Assembly: GCA_964468345.1 (NCBI GenBank)
Contig: CAYXVZ010000028.1
Location: forward strand, 1 to 64,000
Source of the DNA: DALYLB01 sp964468345
Lineage (GTDB): Bacteria; Acidobacteriota; Blastocatellia; RBC074
Length of the DNA stretch: 64,000 nucleotides
Direction: 5' to 3'
This document shows, piece by piece, positions 1 through 9,407 of the stretch (position 1 is the stretch's first letter; every line of letters starts with the position of its first letter). A program made the translations under genes and the position numbers. Below the pieces are notes generated by a model. The model did no database searches. It saw nothing but the letters and a program-made list of their open reading frames with translations, and had not been told where the DNA came from.

Positions 1-212
1 GATCCGTTATTGCTGGCATTTCGGCGCAAAACATCCGGGGATGATAGCCCGGAAGGGCTGACATTTTCCAGAAGCGATTCCGAAAACACCGACAGCGGCG
101 CGAAGCTACTCGGAAGCATTGCCGGGGAGAGCAGCTTCCGAGTAGGTTTCCGAGCGTTGAATCTGACCGAACTGCTGCCGCGTCCTGAGGTCGTTTTGCG
201 ATCGATCGTTTT

Positions 213-2309
213 TCACTGATTGACCTCCAAAGAGCGATTTCCAATGACTTTCAACACAACGAACGTGACGTCGTCATCCTGGGGGCGACCGTTCGACCAT
301 TCATCGCCGACACGGACCAAATGATCGATGATTTCCTGCGGCGTCAGATGAGCGGCGACAGCCAGCGCGCGCCGGGTCGCCGTGTAATCCAGCATTTCGT
401 TCTCGGCGTTGAAGCGTTCGGGAAGGCCGTCGCTCATCAACGCAATCACATCGCCGGGAGCAATCACCAGCTCCCGCTGTGTGTATTGGCAGTTCGATAA
501 GCTGCCCAGGGGGATCGCTCGGAGCGCAATCTCCTCCACATCATCTTTTGCCGCGCGGTAAATCAGAACCGGCGGCATCCCGGAGATACTCACCGTCAAT
601 TGATTGCCGTTCACTTTGACGATTGTCATGGCCATAAACAGCCCGCGCAGTTTCATCGATTTCAGCACACTGCTCATTCGATGGAAGATGTGCGGTATGT
701 CGGGGTGATCGGCGAGCGAGAGAAACAGACTCTTGACGGACGAGACCATCGTGCCTGCTTTCAACCCATGCCCCGTTGCGTCGCCCACCGCCACCGTCAG
801 TGCGCCGTCTTCGCTGAGATGAAAGTCATAATAATCGCCGCCGACTTCCGATGCCGTCTTCATATAGGCGGCAATTTCCAGATGCGGTAGTTGGGGGACT
901 CGCTTCGGCAACATGGAAAGTTGCAGCTGACGCGCTTCTTCCAGTTCCTGTGCGCGTCGTTCGTTTTCGGCTTTGACTTTTTCGTGTTCCAGGGCGGCGG
1001 CGGAAAGTTGTTTCACCTGCGCGAGCTGATCTTCCAGGTTGTCGTTCGTGCGGGCGAATTCACGAGCGAGGTGTACTGAAATGATGAGCATCAACCCATA
1101 CCAGGCGAGAGCGTCCATAACAATAAACCAGAGGCCGTAATCCTGAATGATCGCCGCGATAAAATTTCGGCCCGCCGCCAGAACGTAAAAGAGCAGCCCG
1201 ACCCCAACCATCCAGGCGCCCGCCAGCTGCTGGCGAATCGCGGGGACCATAATCCGCAAGCACTCGAGTGAAATTGCAATTCTGAGAAGCGTGTCTATCC
1301 AGATTTCAAGTTGTCCTGGATACAGAACGCCCAGCAATGCTTTGATGAACGATAACGCTAGAAACAACCAGATCCGGCGGGGAATCCGTTGATTGAAGGC
1401 CGTATAAATGAACGCGAGAAAAGAGGCATGAGCCAGCCAGTATGCCTGCGCGGCCAGATTGAGAACATAGACTCCCAATACGCCATAATGAGTCGAGAGA
1501 TAAAGACTGCCGACGAAATCGGACCAGGCTAGTCCCAACAGAAAAATCCCGTAATAGAGGTTCGCGCGTTGACGCGGAAGGAAGGCGAATAACAATAAAT
1601 GGAGAATGCCGAGGGCCAGTGAAAAGGCTCCCTGGAACAGGCCATAGCTAAAGCCATAAACATCGCCCGGCCGCTCCTGATTGACGGACTCGCCAAAGCG
1701 CTTGATCCGACCGCTAAAGCTGAATCCGACCCCGGCAGAAATCCACTTGCTCCAGAAAGACGCGGGGGCAGCCGTCAGTTGATTGGAGTAGCGCACGGCA
1801 AGGACATGCTCCGATCCCGACTGAAAGACTATGCCGAAGGGCAGGCCATTCGGATTGAATGCTGTTTCTTCCGCCCGGGTTTTGCCTACGACGCCGAAGC
1901 GGGCAATCTGTTTGCCGTCGACATAGATTTCAGACGCCCCCAGATGAAACATCTCCAGATTCAACGGTGTGCCGATCAGTTCCGGCGCGACGCGCAGCCG
2001 CAGCCGAAACCAGCCAATGCCGCGCCAACCGCTCGATGGCATGTGGGCCAGAGTGATGGTCGTTCCCTTCAGCGTCTCCCACGAACGATCATCGAATTGC
2101 GGATCCGTAAACCGGGAATCATCGCTGGCCAAATCGCCTGAATGATATTTCCAGTTGAGTGTGCTCAAGTCGACAGACCTGCCATTTTGCAGACTGTCAG
2201 AGCTGAGCGTGAAGGTTTCCTCGCTCTGGGCTGAAAGAGATAAGGGTGACAGCAGCAACCACAGGGTAAGCAACAGCAACACACAGAAAAACCGAGTAGG
2301 AATTTTCAT
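213..2309 (-). CDS. Membrane sensor with SpoIIE/PP2C-type serine phosphatase
   Basis: A 698-residue protein. An N-terminal signal or anchor segment (residues 1-27) leads into a periplasmic jelly-roll/galactose-binding-like region (about 30-190) that resembles the sensor part of 7TM-DISM proteins. About seven hydrophobic segments follow (about 220-425), then a charged coiled coil (about 425-475) and a C-terminal SpoIIE/RsbU-type PP2C domain. Metal-site motifs are visible in this domain: EVGGDYYDF, GDATGHGLKAG, MSDGLPE and the closing QDDDVTFVV. Such phosphatases usually dephosphorylate anti-sigma antagonists in partner-switching circuits. No STAS or anti-sigma partner gene is present nearby, so the target is unknown. 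The gene stands alone, with long non-coding DNA upstream. The family call is secure and the signal sensed is not known. Confidence 0.9.
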   Translation of the reverse strand: MKIPTRFFCVLLLLTLWLLLSPLSLSAQSEETFTLSSDSLQNGRSVDLSTLNWKYHSGDLASDDSRFTDPQFDDRSWETLKGTTITLAHMPSSGWRGIGWFRLRLRVAPELIGTPLNLEMFHLGASEIYVDGKQIARFGVVGKTRAEETAFNPNGLPFGIVFQSGSEHVLAVRYSNQLTAAPASFWSKWISAGVGFSFSGRIKRFGESVNQERPGDVYGFSYGLFQGAFSLALGILHLLLFAFLPRQRANLYYGIFLLGLAWSDFVGSLYLSTHYGVLGVYVLNLAAQAYWLAHASFLAFIYTAFNQRIPRRIWLFLALSFIKALLGVLYPGQLEIWIDTLLRIAISLECLRIMVPAIRQQLAGAWMVGVGLLFYVLAAGRNFIAAIIQDYGLWFIVMDALAWYGLMLIISVHLAREFARTNDNLEDQLAQVKQLSAAALEHEKVKAENERRAQELEEARQLQLSMLPKRVPQLPHLEIAAYMKTASEVGGDYYDFHLSEDGALTVAVGDATGHGLKAGTMVSSVKSLFLSLADHPDIPHIFHRMSSVLKSMKLRGLFMAMTIVKVNGNQLTVSISGMPPVLIYRAAKDDVEEIALRAIPLGSLSNCQYTQRELVIAPGDVIALMSDGLPERFNAENEMLDYTATRRALAVAAHLTPQEIIDHLVRVGDEWSNGRPQDDDVTFVVLKVIGNRSLEVNQ

Positions 2310-3108
2310 AGGGGCCCTTCCCGCAAGAGAACGTATACACCTTAACTGGATTTATGTACACAATCCGTCAGGCGTAATCAGCGATGTCCAATCTCGCGTT
2401 TCGGGAGATTACCAACCACTCACCGCCGAAAGGCTCTTCGCATGGCATGCCTCCTTGTTTCCCACTGCGCATAGTGGCCACCATGATCAGGGGAGGGGCC
2501 TGGCGCGACGACAGCACCGGCCCGATGGTGGCCGTCTCCGGCCCGGTCGGCAAGGAGCGCGTTCATTTCCATGCGCCACCGGCGCCGCAGCTTGATGAAG
2601 AAATGCGCGTCTTTGGCGCAGCACGAGCTACGCGCTCGCCAGCGTCGCGCCAGACCGGGGTGTATAGGAGAACGGATCTCTCTGCGCGACGATATCGTGG
2701 TGAGAATTTCACCACGATATTTTTCACCGCTAGCGCCTCTGCATAGATAATGTCCTCATGCTCCGATCGCGGCCTTGTGGCGGTACTACCCGGCTTGAAA
2801 GAGGGGGCAAATCTCCGGTGGGCGAATGGAGGTCCGTGCTGGCTGATTCCGTTATCGATGCCGGCAATGATTGTGAAGTCCTCGGCAGATTGATTGACGC
2901 AGGTTGGCCCGAAACGGCGCGGCATATCGCTCGGCGCCGCGGGGCGCGGCGTCATATGGAACTAGATCATTTTTCACTTGACCATATGGGATTTGCCACA
3001 GCGTCACCGCAGACACAGAGATGAGCAAAGGACGCTTTGGGAGCCTTCTCTCCTAGCTCTGTGGCTCTGTGACTCTGTGGCGAACCATACACGCAAATGA
3101 AATCCGAA
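2310..3108. other. Gene-poor interval, about 800 bp
   Basis: No open frame here has family resemblance or a convincing ribosome binding site; the possible frames on both strands overlap each other. It contains a hairpin with a T run (2692-2724) and, at about 3000-3100, a palindromic stretch built from CACAGAG/CTCTGTG words. That stretch ends in a motif, CGCAAATGAAATCCGA, which recurs near 18.7 kb and 51.5 kb. Confidence 0.6.
2692..2724 (+). terminator. Hairpin with T run
   Basis: Two perfectly complementary 12-bp arms (2692-2703 and 2709-2720) around a 5-nt loop are followed directly by TTTT on the plus strand. It has the form of a rho-independent terminator. There is no plus-strand gene upstream, so its role is unclear. 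The arms are also compatible with a dyad operator. Confidence 0.4.
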
Positions 3109-4512
3109 CTAATTCGCGGGCTGAAGAAGGGCGGGTTCGTCAACGGAACTCGTCCTGGCCGGATTTCGCTGTTCCATCCAGGGGGCCAAATGACCGTATC
3201 GGGCCATGATCAGAAATCCGCGAGCTTCCGCCTGAAAGTCGCATTCGGGATAAAGCTGCTTGCAAATGCCATCGAAAACAACCATTGCGAGGATCGTCAT
3301 CATAAACTTGGTCGATCCGCGGATCTTAAACCGACGCTGGGTCTCTATCAGTTGCGCCACGAAGGTCGTGATTTCAAATTCATGCGACTTGAGCGCGGCG
3401 TGGCGCGCGATCAAGTGGATCATCGCGGCCTCGAATGCTTTGCGGTCGCAATTCGGATGGTGGTAGGTGGCATTGTCGTACACGATCCGGGCGCATTCTC
3501 TTCCATTGTTATTCACCAGGCCAAAGAAAAAATCCACGAAATCCCGCTGATCTTTCCGGTCGAGGCGCGCGACCAGGCCCGTGTCGAGAATTACGAACTC
3601 CCCCCAATTGCGAATAAAGACATTGCCGGGATGCATGTCCGCATGGATGAACCCATCGAGGAAGATCATCTTATAGAGGGCGCGAAGCCCGGCCAGCGCG
3701 GCATCCTTGCGTTCCTCCGGTGACAGCAGGGAGGAGGTCACCTTCTGCAGCCCATCCAGGTATTCCATCGTCAGCACGGTGTCCGAGCACAGTTCCTCGA
3801 TGAGAGAAGGGATTTTTATGCGCTCCCTGTTCGCGAAGTGCGATCGAAAACGCCGGGTATTGGCTGCTTCCAGTTTAAAGTCGAGTTGCTGCAAGATCGG
3901 CAGGCCGAGATCGTCGATCAAGTCAAGCATCGGGACATGGCGCATCCAGGGCAGGACGGACAGGGCCTTTGCGCAGAATCGCATCAGTTGCAGGTCCTGT
4001 TCGATCAGGACATCGACGCCCGGGCGTCGGATCTTGACGGCGACTTCCCGCCCGTCGGCAAGGCGCGCGCGATGCACCTGCGCGATGCTCGCGGCGGACA
4101 CCGGCACGAGATCGAACTCTTTGAAGAGGACCTCGATATTCGATCCGAACGACTTCGCGAGCAAGGCGGGAATCTGCCGCGTATCGAAGGGGGCGAGTTG
4201 GTCCTGCAATCGGGCGAGCGGCCGCACCAGGTCAGGCGGCAACAGATCCGGCCGCGAGCTCAGGGCTTGTCCCAGCTTGATAAAGGTCGGCCCCAGGGCC
4301 TCAAACAGGCGGGCCAATTGAACGCCCAGGAGTTCGCCCAGGGGCTGTTTGTCCCGGTCCATCACCCGCCGCAACAGAAGAAAACATGCGCGGATCGCAG
4401 AGACGGAAACGAGGAACCCGATCTCGCTCCCCCGCCGGCCGATCGCAAGGGGATTGAAGAAAGTTTCTCTCTCCGGGATTTTCGTTGCTTCGTGGTAAAT
4501 GTGTTGTCCCAA
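3109..4512 (-). CDS. ABC1/UbiB-family atypical kinase
   Basis: A UbiB/ADCK-family protein. These are atypical protein-kinase-like ATPases usually tied to ubiquinone or isoprenoid lipid metabolism. Visible motifs are the KxGQ nucleotide-loop motif in FIKLGQALSSRPDLLP, the VAVKIRRPG lysine region, the catalytic-loop HADMHPGNVFI and the metal motif ILDTGLVARL (DTG in place of DFG). The frame stays open upstream to 4728, but that extension overlaps the preceding gene and runs through a dispersed repeat near 4480-4530. I prefer a TTG start at 4512, which places KxGQ near residue 70 as in UbiB; this start is tentative. No quinone-biosynthesis genes adjoin it. It follows the TolB-like gene on the same strand. 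Confidence 0.85.
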   Translation of the reverse strand: MGQHIYHEATKIPERETFFNPLAIGRRGSEIGFLVSVSAIRACFLLLRRVMDRDKQPLGELLGVQLARLFEALGPTFIKLGQALSSRPDLLPPDLVRPLARLQDQLAPFDTRQIPALLAKSFGSNIEVLFKEFDLVPVSAASIAQVHRARLADGREVAVKIRRPGVDVLIEQDLQLMRFCAKALSVLPWMRHVPMLDLIDDLGLPILQQLDFKLEAANTRRFRSHFANRERIKIPSLIEELCSDTVLTMEYLDGLQKVTSSLLSPEERKDAALAGLRALYKMIFLDGFIHADMHPGNVFIRNWGEFVILDTGLVARLDRKDQRDFVDFFFGLVNNNGRECARIVYDNATYHHPNCDRKAFEAAMIHLIARHAALKSHEFEITTFVAQLIETQRRFKIRGSTKFMMTILAMVVFDGICKQLYPECDFQAEARGFLIMARYGHLAPWMEQRNPARTSSVDEPALLQPAN

Positions 4513-4576
4513 GGTTGTTTGGCCTGATTCGTTCGTTGCGAAGGCTCCGCCGCACGGGCGAAGGGCGTCACATTTT

Positions 4577-6421
4577 TCACCGTCGTTGAAAATCGACGGG
4601 GCTTTTTCGTTGCAACGAATGGTCGTCTTCGTGCAAGACTGGAAGAAGCGCGATGGGAGGCGGCGCCTTGAATTTGACTTCAGGTGCGCTCTTCGATTTT
4701 TCCGTATGCATCGGAGAGCCCGCGCCAAAGGGGTTTTCCGCCAGCCAGTACTCGACCTGCCGCGTCACGGTCGTAAACAGCACCCATCTGTCATCGATCG
4801 AAAATGAAGGCCAGCGCGCGCCCGGCCCGGCCTCTTTCCAGGTTCGAGTCGCGCCGTCCGAAGATCGCTCGGCCAGATACTGCTCGCCATCCTCCTCATG
4901 GAGGCTATAGATCAGGACGCCGCCAGTGGACATCCGTGGGAAATTTTTCTCCACCCAGTCCGGGCCGGCCAGCGTTTTCGTCGCGCCATCGGCCAGCGAT
5001 CGATGCAAGAAACTCCAGGTCCAATTGCCTCCCCGCGTCGACATGAATACAACGCCCTTCCCGTCGGGCGCCCAGGAAGGGGATTCATCGAACCAGCCCA
5101 GGTCGGTAAGTTGCGTAACAAGGCCCGTCTTTACCTCGATGGTGTAAATGCTCGCCTCGAACGGGCGTGTGTCGGCGTGAAAAAGCAATTTCGAGCTGTC
5201 TGGCGACCAATCGATCGGGCCGTCCATTCCATGCAGGTCGGGCGTCTTTTCCGTCAGCATCGTCAATCCCTTGCCGGTGGGTTCGATGACGCCGATCTCC
5301 CATCGCGGGCCGCGCTTGGCGACGAAGCTGATCAGGCGACCATCCGGCGACCAGCGGGGATAACACGCATCGCCCGGTCCGGTGGGGAGAGTCCGAATCG
5401 CGTTCGTGGCGAGGTCGATAATTTTCAGCTCTTTGCGCCCGCTGTTTTCAGAGCAGTACACCACGCGTTTCGCATGCGGATCGAAGGAGGCTTGCAAGGG
5501 ACGTTCGTCGGCCCCCACGATCTGCCGGACCTGCCCTGTTTGTCGGTCGAGCAGGCTGAGCGCACTTCCCTGTTCCACGAGACGATGAAAAAAGATTGCG
5601 TCGCCTTTTCCGCTCCATCCTGGCCAGCGGTCGTCGTTATTGGCGCCGGTGAGTTGTCGAGGCCTGCCGCCTTCCGCGGGCATCACCCAAATGTGCGACG
5701 GTCCTTCTTCGGCGCGTGAGAAGGTCACCCACCGTCCGTTGGGCGATGTGGCCGGCTTGTAATCCCATCCGTTATTGATGGTCAGCGGCGTGATGTCGCC
5801 ATCATCCAGCCAGAGCCGAATCAGATCGCCGGAACCATAGTCGTATCGATGGCAAATGAGCGAAGTTCCTCGCGGTTCGAAGGCGCAGGCGCCGAAGAAT
5901 CCCGATCGGCGGGTGACTTTCCGGAAGCTTCCTCCATCCGCCGAGACAATGAAGTAATCTCTCTTTCCCCATGGGCCGCCGGTGTAAACGACGGATTTGC
6001 CGTCAGGCGACCACGCGGGATATTCGTCATCGTCAGTCGAAAAAGTCAGTTGCTTCAGCGCCCCGGTCTTGAGGGTCAAGACCCAAATATCTTTCTGTCC
6101 CGTTCTGGTTGAACAAAATACCAGCCGTTGGCCGTCCGGCGACCACCGGGCTTCAAAATCATCCGCCGGATCGTTGGTCAATTGCGTCCAGGCAGCTCCG
6201 GCAATGTCGTACATCCAGATTTCCCAGTTGCCGGTCCGCCGCGAGGTCGTAACGAAGCGGTTGCCATCCGGCGAGAGAGTCGCATCTCCGCCGCCGAGAG
6301 GGTCCGCGGCAAGACGCCGCATGCGAAAGGACGGCTTGTTGGCCAGGCCGGTCGAGAATATGAACGCAAGCAGCAGGCATACGGCGCAAATCCATCTGAA
6401 GTTTCTCGTCATCATGGTCAT
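4577..6421 (-). CDS. Secreted TolB-like WD40/PD40 beta-propeller protein
   Basis: A 614-residue protein with an N-terminal signal peptide (hydrophobic residues about 9-27). It is followed by at least seven repeats of the PD40/TolB type, for example WSPDGQRLVFCS, WSPDGKSVVYTG, WSPDGRLISFVA and WAPDGKGVVFMS, which give one or two beta-propellers. The family occurs in the periplasm or is secreted, and acts as a binding scaffold or as the propeller part of S9 peptidases. No alpha/beta-hydrolase domain with a GxSxG motif follows here, so an enzyme role is not supported. Its start codon directly follows the stop of the upstream MFS gene (TAAATG), so the two are probably translationally coupled. Confidence 0.85.
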   Translation of the reverse strand: MTMMTRNFRWICAVCLLLAFIFSTGLANKPSFRMRRLAADPLGGGDATLSPDGNRFVTTSRRTGNWEIWMYDIAGAAWTQLTNDPADDFEARWSPDGQRLVFCSTRTGQKDIWVLTLKTGALKQLTFSTDDDEYPAWSPDGKSVVYTGGPWGKRDYFIVSADGGSFRKVTRRSGFFGACAFEPRGTSLICHRYDYGSGDLIRLWLDDGDITPLTINNGWDYKPATSPNGRWVTFSRAEEGPSHIWVMPAEGGRPRQLTGANNDDRWPGWSGKGDAIFFHRLVEQGSALSLLDRQTGQVRQIVGADERPLQASFDPHAKRVVYCSENSGRKELKIIDLATNAIRTLPTGPGDACYPRWSPDGRLISFVAKRGPRWEIGVIEPTGKGLTMLTEKTPDLHGMDGPIDWSPDSSKLLFHADTRPFEASIYTIEVKTGLVTQLTDLGWFDESPSWAPDGKGVVFMSTRGGNWTWSFLHRSLADGATKTLAGPDWVEKNFPRMSTGGVLIYSLHEEDGEQYLAERSSDGATRTWKEAGPGARWPSFSIDDRWVLFTTVTRQVEYWLAENPFGAGSPMHTEKSKSAPEVKFKAPPPIALLPVLHEDDHSLQRKSPVDFQRR

Positions 6422-7648
6422 TTACCGAGTCATAAACAATTTCCGCCCGCTCCAACTCAGGGTGGATGCGGTCGCCACTCCCAGGTAAATCAGTCCAGCG
6501 GAAAGAAGGATCAAGCGGCTTGTCACTCGATCATGAATCAACATTGCCGCCGCCATCGCGAAAACCAGCGCGAGATCTTCGCTCAGTTTGACGACGGAAA
6601 ACATACGCCCAAGAAATTTCTCTTCGACAATGGCCTGCAGGATCGAATAGAAGGGAACAACCACCATCGACACCGCGACGCCCCAGATGAAGAGAATCGC
6701 CAGGGAGGCCGCCAGATGCGAAGTCATGGCATAGAGACTCAGACTGAGCCCTTCTCCGACCAGGCCGGCGATCAGCGTCGCCCCCTTGCCGAAACGATCC
6801 ATCGCTCGCGGCGCCCACAAACCGCCCGCGGCCGCCCCCAGTCCGAATGCGCCGAATTGCCAGCCCAGGACCTGCTCCGACCCGCCAAGGTGGTCGCGCA
6901 CGAAGAAGGGCGCCAGGGGCAGCCAAAGCCCCGTGCAGATCAGATCCATAAAAAGCATCAGGTTTAGATACCGCGCGAGCCGATGCTTTGCCAGATAGCT
7001 CCATCCTTCCTTGATCTCGCTGATCATGGTGGAGCTCGGCGACGGGGCGGTTGCCGACGCCGGCGGCATGCTCACCCGCATGATCAAAATCCCGCTCGCA
7101 AGAAATGTGCAGGCATCGATCACCAGCGTCACGGTCAGATCGAAGTAATGGATCAGCTGCGCGCCGATAATCGGCCCGGCGATCAGCATCAGATTGGTCG
7201 CGCCCTGGTCGAGGCCGTTTGCCCGCCCCAGATCCTTTTGCTCCACTAACTCCGGTAAAACGGCGATTTTGGCGGGTTGGAAAAATGCAGTGGCGATCGA
7301 GTGCAGCGCCATTGCCGCGTAGATAACGCCGAAGGCAGGCCGCCAGCAGATGATCAGGACGAGAAACATTCGCGCCACATCCGCTAGCACCATCACCGTC
7401 CGCTTATCATAACGATCAATAATCGCCCCCGCGAACGAGGCAATGCACGCGCCCGGCAATGTCTCTAAGGCCACTAACAGCGCCAGGCCGACCACGGAAT
7501 CGCCCCGGTTGAAAACATAGAGAATCAGGCCGATTCGGCTGATTTGCGATCCCAATAAAGACAACTGGTTCGCCAGCCAGAGGCGGCGGAATGCACTGTT
7601 CGCGAGCAACTGACTCAAATTGCTCTCTCTTGTCGGGATATCATCCAT
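6422..7648 (-). CDS. MFS transporter (MFS_3-type exporter)
   Basis: A 408-residue integral membrane protein with about 12 hydrophobic segments and the MFS loop 2-3 motif (AGAIIDRYDKRTVM). It resembles the enterobactin/bacitracin exporter-like MFS_3 group. A broken membrane-embedded charge pattern and a central cytoplasmic loop (about residues 195-220) split two six-helix halves. Export of a small molecule is likely and the substrate is unknown. It is directly upstream of, and coupled to, the TolB-like propeller gene. It lies 22 kb from the enediyne-type cassette, so I would not assign it as that cluster's exporter without evidence. Confidence 0.88.
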   Translation of the reverse strand: MDDIPTRESNLSQLLANSAFRRLWLANQLSLLGSQISRIGLILYVFNRGDSVVGLALLVALETLPGACIASFAGAIIDRYDKRTVMVLADVARMFLVLIICWRPAFGVIYAAMALHSIATAFFQPAKIAVLPELVEQKDLGRANGLDQGATNLMLIAGPIIGAQLIHYFDLTVTLVIDACTFLASGILIMRVSMPPASATAPSPSSTMISEIKEGWSYLAKHRLARYLNLMLFMDLICTGLWLPLAPFFVRDHLGGSEQVLGWQFGAFGLGAAAGGLWAPRAMDRFGKGATLIAGLVGEGLSLSLYAMTSHLAASLAILFIWGVAVSMVVVPFYSILQAIVEEKFLGRMFSVVKLSEDLALVFAMAAAMLIHDRVTSRLILLSAGLIYLGVATASTLSWSGRKLFMTR

Positions 7649-7737
7649 TTTGCCGGGGCGATTGATCGTCGCCGGAGGATCAACGTTTAGTACTCAGATG
7701 AGCAATCCGTCAGAGAGGAGGCGAGAGCACGAAACAC

Positions 7738-7856
7738 GCATCGCTCATTTCTCATTGGCCATTGATTGTTCCATAGGCCAATCGATGACCAATGAGAAAT
7801 GAGCGATAAGATATGGAAAATGAGTCTGTTTGCTTGCGGCCACAAGTGCCGCTCCA
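7738..7856. repeat. Dispersed palindromic repeat, family B, copy 1
   Basis: Arms built on CGCTCATTTCTCATTGG and its complement flank a short centre. They are followed by a shared tail with ATATGGAAAATGA and GCGGCCACAAGTGCCG. The same modules appear in the opposite orientation at about 18741-18870. Confidence 0.75.
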
Positions 7857-7905
7857 TGCTCCCCGTGGTTCAACTGTCCCAACGTTCTTTGCTCTGATTA
7901 AGACT

Positions 7906-7939
7906 CCGTGCTGGAGGGCGCAACGGCCCTCCAGCACGG
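7906..7939 (-). terminator. Perfect 14-bp-arm hairpin downstream of the 8003-9196 gene
   Basis: Arms at 7906-7919 and 7926-7939 are perfectly complementary and GC-rich, with a 6-nt loop. It sits 64 bp past the stop codon of the minus-strand gene. There is no T run, so a transcript-stabilising or rho-type role is as likely as intrinsic termination. Confidence 0.45.
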
Positions 7940-8002
7940 GGCTGAACTGTCTTCAGAACGATTTCTTCTGAAGCATTTCAACTCGTGAAGATCGGGACCG
8001 CC

Positions 8003-9196
8003 TTAGCTCGCGCGCCAATCGCTCACGTGCCGGCCCGGTGCATCGGCCACGCCGTCGAGGTTGGAATCGACTTCCCCCTTCACCGTGGCATGAGCCGGCA
8101 GATAATTCAGATCCAGCACGCCATCGCCATTCCAATCCACGACTTTCCCTTTGAATCGGCCATTGATAAAGCCATTGGTCTTGGGCCCAACAACCGGATG
8201 ATGAAGCGTTGAAAGAATCGAGTTTCCCGGGAAGAAGAATTCGCCGCCGCTGTTCTCGATCCGTTCCAAATTCACATAAGACCATCCCCTGAAGAGTCCG
8301 CGCACATATTCGATCGCTTTGCGGCCTTTCACCTTGATATCTTCGTTCAGGAACCATTGCCCCTCGCGCGCGAACGGAACGGTGACGTTTTCCACGACGC
8401 CTTCGGACAGGTCATTGGCTTTTCCGGACAAAAAGATCGGGCGATTGGTTTGCGTTTCGAAATAGAAATTGCCCTGCGACGGATTGGTCAGTTCGGTGAA
8501 CCCGCGGAAGAGGAACGATTCGTGATGCTGCGACCCGTTGGCGTTTAAACCGGATAAAGTCTTGGCGACCACGACCTCGTCGTCACGCGTCTCCATGTTG
8601 TTGCAGGCCAGCGCCTGGCCGAATACGCGCTTGAGCATTTGTGGGCTGATAAACAGATGCCCCCACATATCGTGCCCCTGGCCCATCTTGATATAGATAT
8701 TGCAGGCGATGTGCAGGTAGATCGTCTGGTCGAAGGTTCGCCCTTCATAATGCTTGAACTCGCGCGGCCGCCGGAAATCTTCCGCCGTCCATCCCATTTC
8801 CCAGGCGAAGACTCGGGCCCACTCCTGCACGCGGTGGTCGCGGTCGTTCAGCAGATCCATGCAGATCAGATGGCATTCTTCGCTTTGCAGCCATTCGAGC
8901 GCCCAGAGCAGGTTGATGCGCAGATCCGTGTCCGTATCTTCGAAGATGGCTTGCCGAATGAGCGGAAGCGCCGCGTCGCCGTTCCGCGCCAGATACTGAT
9001 AGAGAGCATGCTCACGCAGCGCGGGATCCTGCAGAAATTGCCCATCGGATATCAATTGCTCATCCGTGCGCCGCTCCAGATTCACCGAGACGTTCGCGAT
9101 GCTCTCCTCGAAACGCGTGGTCGGGTCGCCGCGCAAGAGTCCTTCTTTCGCCGTAAAAGTTAACTTTTCTCCGCCAATAGTTGCCGTAGTGATCAT
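8003..9196 (-). CDS. Unrecognised protein: HEAT-like N half, Ca-binding-like C-terminal repeats
   Basis: A 397-residue protein that I cannot place in a named family. There is no signal peptide. Residues 55-150 look like paired helices of HEAT/PBS-lyase type (for example DLRINLLWALEWLQSEE). The C terminus carries two aspartate-rich loops, DWNGDGVLDLN and DSNLDGVAD, like dockerin/EF-hand calcium loops. The N terminus contains GDPTTRFEESIANVSVNL, and an almost matching stretch occurs in the small protein at 22140-22376. A good Shine-Dalgarno (GAAGGAGAA) precedes ATG at 9196. It sits 211 bp downstream of the propeller-nitrilase-peroxidase fusion on the same strand, so the two may be functionally linked. 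The function is unknown. Confidence 0.75.
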   Translation of the reverse strand: MITTATIGGEKLTFTAKEGLLRGDPTTRFEESIANVSVNLERRTDEQLISDGQFLQDPALREHALYQYLARNGDAALPLIRQAIFEDTDTDLRINLLWALEWLQSEECHLICMDLLNDRDHRVQEWARVFAWEMGWTAEDFRRPREFKHYEGRTFDQTIYLHIACNIYIKMGQGHDMWGHLFISPQMLKRVFGQALACNNMETRDDEVVVAKTLSGLNANGSQHHESFLFRGFTELTNPSQGNFYFETQTNRPIFLSGKANDLSEGVVENVTVPFAREGQWFLNEDIKVKGRKAIEYVRGLFRGWSYVNLERIENSGGEFFFPGNSILSTLHHPVVGPKTNGFINGRFKGKVVDWNGDGVLDLNYLPAHATVKGEVDSNLDGVADAPGRHVSDWRAS

Positions 9197-9407
9197 GTGA
9201 TTCTCCTTCGGTTGAGAGCTGCGCGCCGCGCTGCTGATTGACGCTGCAGCAGATTAAGTGCTGTTGTGGTTCGCACACGCTGCCTTGCGAAAGGCGCGCA
9301 CCCTGTTAGACCAGTCTCCATGCATGCCGTTGGGGGCATCCATCGAGAATCTGGCTGTTTCGTCCGTCGCTTTTGGTTGAAAAGGTCTTGCTGGTTTTGG
9401 AGCCGTT

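Larger units (their letters stand above)
7649..8002. other. Intergenic interval holding two palindromic elements
   Basis: This 354-bp interval has no credible gene. It holds one copy of a dispersed palindromic element (about 7738-7856) and a separate strong hairpin (7906-7939) next to the stop of the gene starting at 9196. Confidence 0.6.

Noticed and set aside
2384..2955. Overlapping open frames on both strands between the SpoIIE and UbiB genes
   Set aside because: Neither has a signal, motif or Shine-Dalgarno. The composition is repetitive and proline/arginine-rich, as in out-of-frame GC-rich DNA.
4513..4728. N-terminal extension of the UbiB-like gene
   Set aside because: It overlaps the end of the TolB-like gene, passes through dispersed-repeat DNA and encodes no conserved sequence.
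6422..7648. MFS transporter as the exporter of the enediyne product
   Set aside because: It is 22 kb away and coupled to an unrelated propeller gene. Nothing links it to the cassette.
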